Source: Halieaceae bacterium
GTDB lineage: Bacteria; Pseudomonadota; Gammaproteobacteria; Pseudomonadales; Halieaceae
NCBI GenBank assembly: GCA_011523115.1
Contig: WTHO01000018.1
Coordinates: 1-9,270 of the forward strand
Direction of reading: 5' to 3'
DNA length: 9,270 nt
Part shown: positions 6,879 through 9,270 of the stretch, one piece after another
How positions within the stretch are numbered: the stretch's first letter is position 1
Layout of the letters: each line of letters starts with the position of its first letter
Notes under the pieces: model-generated
The model's database searches: none
Told to the model about the DNA's origin: nothing
What the model saw: only the letters and a program-made list of their open reading frames with translations
Position numbers and translations under genes: made by a program

Positions 6879-7964
6879 TCAGCGAATCTGGCGCTCCACT
6901 GTCTCGCTGGGGTTAGCAAAGAGCAGGAACTCGAGCCGAAGCTCAATTTTCCAGGCGCCCTCGCGGTCGAAGTAGGGCTCGTCGATACGCCAGTTATAGC
7001 TGGGCTCGATCTCCCAAAACAGGTAGTCCCTGACTGCCTGCCTGCGCAGTCTCATGCCTACGCGGTAGTTTTTAACATAGGCATAGGGCTCCGTCTGGCC
7101 TTCAGCGCCGACATAGACCCAGGTGGCGCCGACCCTGCCGCTGTCACCCTGCCAGCCTCTGGCGTAGGAAAAATTGGTCGACCACTCGTTACCCTCGGTT
7201 TCCTCTCCGTAGAGCATGCGCGTGTAGGCGCGCAATAGCTGGCGGTCGCCGAGCGCCTTGTCCAGAACAAAACGGGAGGTGCCATAGGCACCATCACCGA
7301 GATCGTAAATAAAACGCTGGGTGAATCGGAAATTCAAATCCTCGGCGAAGGCATTTTCATAAACGTATTTGACCCCGGGTTTGGGGCCCGAGCTACCAAA
7401 GCCGACGGTGAGGTCAAACCGATGCTTGCTGACTTCCCGTGGTCCCACCTGATACTGGAGCCCGATGCGGTCCTCTGCGCGGTCTTCTGCACCTTCACTA
7501 CCAAAGCCATCCATATCCTCGCCGCGAAACACCAGGTCCAATCGTTTGGAAATTTGCGGCAGGCTGACCTTTCCACCCAGACGAAGCTTGAACTCGTTAT
7601 CGAGGCGTTGGTCCCAGTCATAGATGGTCCGCAGTCGGAGTCGGGACTCGGCCTGTTCAAGGTCGCGCTCGTCGTTTCCGAAAAAATTATCGACCCATTG
7701 GGTCATCTCGTTCGCCTTCAGCGCGGCGTATTCCTGCCCCGAATCAATCCAACCCTCGTCTTCGGGCTCTATTACCTCGTCGGCGATGACTTCGTCGCCG
7801 CCGGTTAAGTCGCTGGATTGTGTTTCGAGCGAGGCTTCCGGGGCGGAACCCGCGTCCTCGTTTGCGTCGTCGCTTTGCGCCGCCAAGGGGCCTGTAGCAA
7901 GGCCCACTATCAGGGCTAAAACGAAGTCAACAAAACGTGTTGTGCGCTGCCGTCGCAGGGTCAT
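6879..7964 (-). CDS. Unrecognised exported protein, probable outer-membrane beta-barrel
   Basis: I do not recognise this 361-residue family. Residues 1-29 look like a signal peptide: basic MTLRRQRTTR, hydrophobic VLALIVGLATGPLA, possible cleavage at LAA-Q. A strongly acidic, low-complexity linker follows (31-72, rich in Asp, Glu, Ser and Ala, with no Lys or Arg). From ~105 to 349 the sequence shows repeated strands of alternating residues with many aromatic and charged positions, for example SRLRLRTIYDW, HRFDLTVGFG, LNFRFTQRFIYDL, TNFSYARGW, ATWVYVGAEG, YLFWEIEPSYNW and KIELRLEFLLF, with turns rich in Gly and Asp. That pattern fits an outer-membrane barrel of roughly 10-14 strands. The last strand does not end the protein; about 12 polar residues follow. 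No Cys is visible, and no lipobox. No good ribosome binding site precedes ATG 7964, but no other start fits the signal peptide. It is divergent from psd (52 bp) and convergent with the PhoH gene. Function unknown. Confidence 0.85.
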   Translation of the reverse strand: MTLRRQRTTRFVDFVLALIVGLATGPLAAQSDDANEDAGSAPEASLETQSSDLTGGDEVIADEVIEPEDEGWIDSGQEYAALKANEMTQWVDNFFGNDERDLEQAESRLRLRTIYDWDQRLDNEFKLRLGGKVSLPQISKRLDLVFRGEDMDGFGSEGAEDRAEDRIGLQYQVGPREVSKHRFDLTVGFGSSGPKPGVKYVYENAFAEDLNFRFTQRFIYDLGDGAYGTSRFVLDKALGDRQLLRAYTRMLYGEETEGNEWSTNFSYARGWQGDSGRVGATWVYVGAEGQTEPYAYVKNYRVGMRLRRQAVRDYLFWEIEPSYNWRIDEPYFDREGAWKIELRLEFLLFANPSETVERQIR

Positions 7965-8016
7965 GAAAGGTGTCCAGAACCGAAAGATAAAGCCAACGCT
8001 AGGTTACACTACCGTC
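7965..8016. promoter_or_regulatory. Short divergent promoter region between the barrel-like gene and psd
   Basis: Only 52 bp separate the two start codons, so control elements must overlap or extend into the genes. On the plus strand TACACT (8005-8010) is a plausible -10 for psd, placing the transcript start at about its first codon; no -35 hexamer is evident. On the minus strand TTTATC/TATCTT around 7984-7991 is a weak -10 candidate. Neither gene has a clear Shine-Dalgarno sequence here. Confidence 0.35.
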
Positions 8017-8847
8017 ATGGAATCTGTAATGACTGCCTTACAGGCAATTCTGCCGCAGCATCTGCTATCGAGGCTCGTGGGTCGACTCGCCCAGCTTGAG
8101 CAACCAGTGTGGTTAAAGAATGCACTGATACGCGCGTTCATGTCTCGATACGAGATTGATCTCACTGAGGCGACCTGTTCATCGGCGGAAGATTTTCCGC
8201 ATTTCAACGCTTTTTTTACCCGATCGCTTCGAGAGGGCATGAGGCCATTGGCCGCAAGCCAGTGGTGTCACCCCGCCGACGGTGTGCTCAGCCAGCGAGG
8301 TGCCATCGCGGCCTCCGAGTTGTTGCAGGCCAAGGGGCGTAGCTACAGCGTGCAGCAGTTACTGGCAGGCACTGCGGAGGAGGCGGATCGTTACGCCCAT
8401 GGGAGCTTTGCGACGACCTATCTCTCGCCGAGGGATTATCACCGAGTACACATGCCCATCCGCGGACATCTGGTCAAAACACGATACGTCCCGGGCGATC
8501 TGTTTTCTGTCAATGCTGCGACAGTGGACAGGGTCGATGGCTTGTTGGCGCGCAACGAGCGCTTGGTTTGCTTTTTTGAAACCGAGCGCGGTGGTGTGGC
8601 GGTGGTGCTCGTCGGTGCCATGATTGTTGCGGGTATCGCTACGGTGTGGGGTGGACGCGAGCAGCCGGGCGGAGGCGAGATACGAGAGCAGACGTGGGCA
8701 GCTAATGAGGCACCACTGCTGGAGCAGGGGCAGGAGGTGGGGCGCTTTTTTCTGGGTTCAACGGTTGTGTTGGTGACCGAGGCGTCAGATCTGCTCTGGG
8801 CGAATGCGGCAGGCGATGCGGTCACCGTTCGCTCTGCGCTCGCCTAG
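8017..8847 (+). CDS. psd: Phosphatidylserine decarboxylase proenzyme
   Basis: This membrane-associated enzyme decarboxylates phosphatidylserine to phosphatidylethanolamine, the main zwitterionic phospholipid of gammaproteobacteria. The proenzyme cleaves itself at LGST and the serine becomes a pyruvoyl cofactor. The 276-residue product follows E. coli Psd closely: LQAILP near the N-terminus, FNAFFTRSLREGMRP (63-77), PADGV with D88, TTYLSPRDYHRVHMP (133-147) with H142, YVPGDLFSVN (157-166), LLARNERLVCFFET (176-189) and FFLGSTV with the cleavage at G247-S248. D88, H142 and S248 match the self-cleavage triad. It is shorter than E. coli Psd (322) because the acidic C-terminal tail is absent. ATG 8017 is chosen because it places LQAILP as in E. 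coli; ATG 8029 is possible and has a weak GGA before it. The open frame continues upstream to 7624, but that part is antisense to the barrel-like gene. psd and rsgA are also neighbours in E. coli, there in the same direction. Confidence 0.96.
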   Translation: MESVMTALQAILPQHLLSRLVGRLAQLEQPVWLKNALIRAFMSRYEIDLTEATCSSAEDFPHFNAFFTRSLREGMRPLAASQWCHPADGVLSQRGAIAASELLQAKGRSYSVQQLLAGTAEEADRYAHGSFATTYLSPRDYHRVHMPIRGHLVKTRYVPGDLFSVNAATVDRVDGLLARNERLVCFFETERGGVAVVLVGAMIVAGIATVWGGREQPGGGEIREQTWAANEAPLLEQGQEVGRFFLGSTVVLVTEASDLLWANAAGDAVTVRSALA

Positions 8848-8877
8848 CACCGCCATCTCTGTTCAATGTGGACGCAG

Positions 8878-9270
8878 TCAGTCGTCCTGACTGAGACTCG
8901 CAACGATCTGTTGATAGCTTTGAAACCGCTCGCCTGAGATGACCCCTTGGGTCACCGCGTGCTGCAAGGCGCAATCCGGTTCATCGCCATGCTGGCAGTC
9001 GCGGAACCGGCACTGCCCCAGATAGGGCCAGAACTCCCTGAACCCCTGTGCCACCGCCCCAGCCGTCACATGGCTGAGACCAAAGTCCCTTACGCCGGGC
9101 GAGTCGATCAGTCTTCCTCCCTCCGGCAAATGAAAAAGCTCCGCAGTTGTGGTCGTGTGGCGGCCTTTGTCAGCGACCTCCGACAGTGCGCCGATCCTGA
9201 TAGAGGCGTGGGGTAGGAGTCGCTGGATAAGGGAGGATTTGCCGACGCCGGATTGGCCGACCAACACCAG
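8878..9270 (-). CDS. rsgA: Ribosome small-subunit GTPase RsgA, C-terminal part (cut by window edge)
   Basis: This is the last 130 residues of the circularly permuted GTPase that helps the final maturation of the 30S ribosomal subunit; the full protein is usually 290-350 residues. Seen in order: the P-loop GQSGVGKSS, the threonine-rich G2 region GRHTTTT, G3 DSPGV, then FGLSHV, and the zinc knuckle C-x4-C-x-H-x5-C (CRFRDCQHGDEPDC). The protein ends in QDD. The N-terminal OB-fold and the G4 motif lie beyond the right edge, as expected for the permuted G4-G1-G3 order. The frame is still open at the edge, and the internal GTG at 9267 is not a start. Its stop lies 30 bp from the convergent psd stop, and no intrinsic terminator is visible between them. 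Confidence 0.95.
   Translation of the reverse strand: MVLVGQSGVGKSSLIQRLLPHASIRIGALSEVADKGRHTTTTAELFHLPEGGRLIDSPGVRDFGLSHVTAGAVAQGFREFWPYLGQCRFRDCQHGDEPDCALQHAVTQGVISGERFQSYQQIVASLSQDD

Noticed and set aside
14..6882. 12-bp direct match GATACGGGTCAG near 14-25 and at 6871-6882
   Set aside because: A few matches of this length are expected by chance in 9 kb; the two sites have no shared context.
7624..8016. Long in-frame upstream extension of psd
   Set aside because: It is antisense to the barrel-like gene, has a Ser/Arg-rich composition unlike Psd, and the family N-terminus begins at 8017.
8848..8877. Possible terminator between psd and rsgA
   Set aside because: The 30-bp gap has no inverted repeat or T-run.

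Overview
The window is a GC-rich, gene-dense stretch of bacterial chromosome holding mostly housekeeping genes. Several proteins match their enterobacterial relatives closely: PdxH, the proteobacterial membrane type of Psd, RsgA, and an RNase II-type exonuclease. This points to a gammaproteobacterium. A marine lineage such as Halieaceae/Cellvibrionales is possible, but that is only an impression and cannot be proved from the sequence. I see no tRNA, rRNA, CRISPR array, insertion sequence, phage gene or attachment site, and no clear sign of horizontal transfer.

Layout from left to right: (1) the N-terminal part of an exported gamma-glutamyltransferase on the minus strand, cut by the left edge; (2) a 154-bp divergent intergenic region; (3) pdxH on plus, the last step of pyridoxal 5'-phosphate synthesis; (4) convergent to it, cinA on minus, preceded on the same strand by an RNase II/R-family exoribonuclease gene, so these two probably form an operon; (5) a 385-bp divergent control region with good sigma70-like promoters facing both ways; (6) on plus, a PIN-PhoH (PhoH2-type) fusion ATPase/ribonuclease; (7) convergent to it on minus, an unrecognised exported protein that looks like an outer-membrane beta-barrel; (8) divergent from that, only 52 bp away, psd for phosphatidylethanolamine synthesis; (9) convergent to psd, the C-terminal part of rsgA, cut by the right edge.

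Three themes stand out. The exoribonuclease and the PIN-PhoH protein share one divergent control region, which suggests a small RNA-decay locus. The unknown envelope protein shares its upstream region with psd, a membrane-lipid gene. Glutathione turnover (ggt), B6 synthesis (pdxH) and possible NMN deamidation/nucleotide repair (cinA) make up the metabolic part. No dramatic new system is visible. The best leads are the uncharacterised barrel-like protein, the leader of the PIN-PhoH gene, and an inverted repeat lying across the exoribonuclease promoter.
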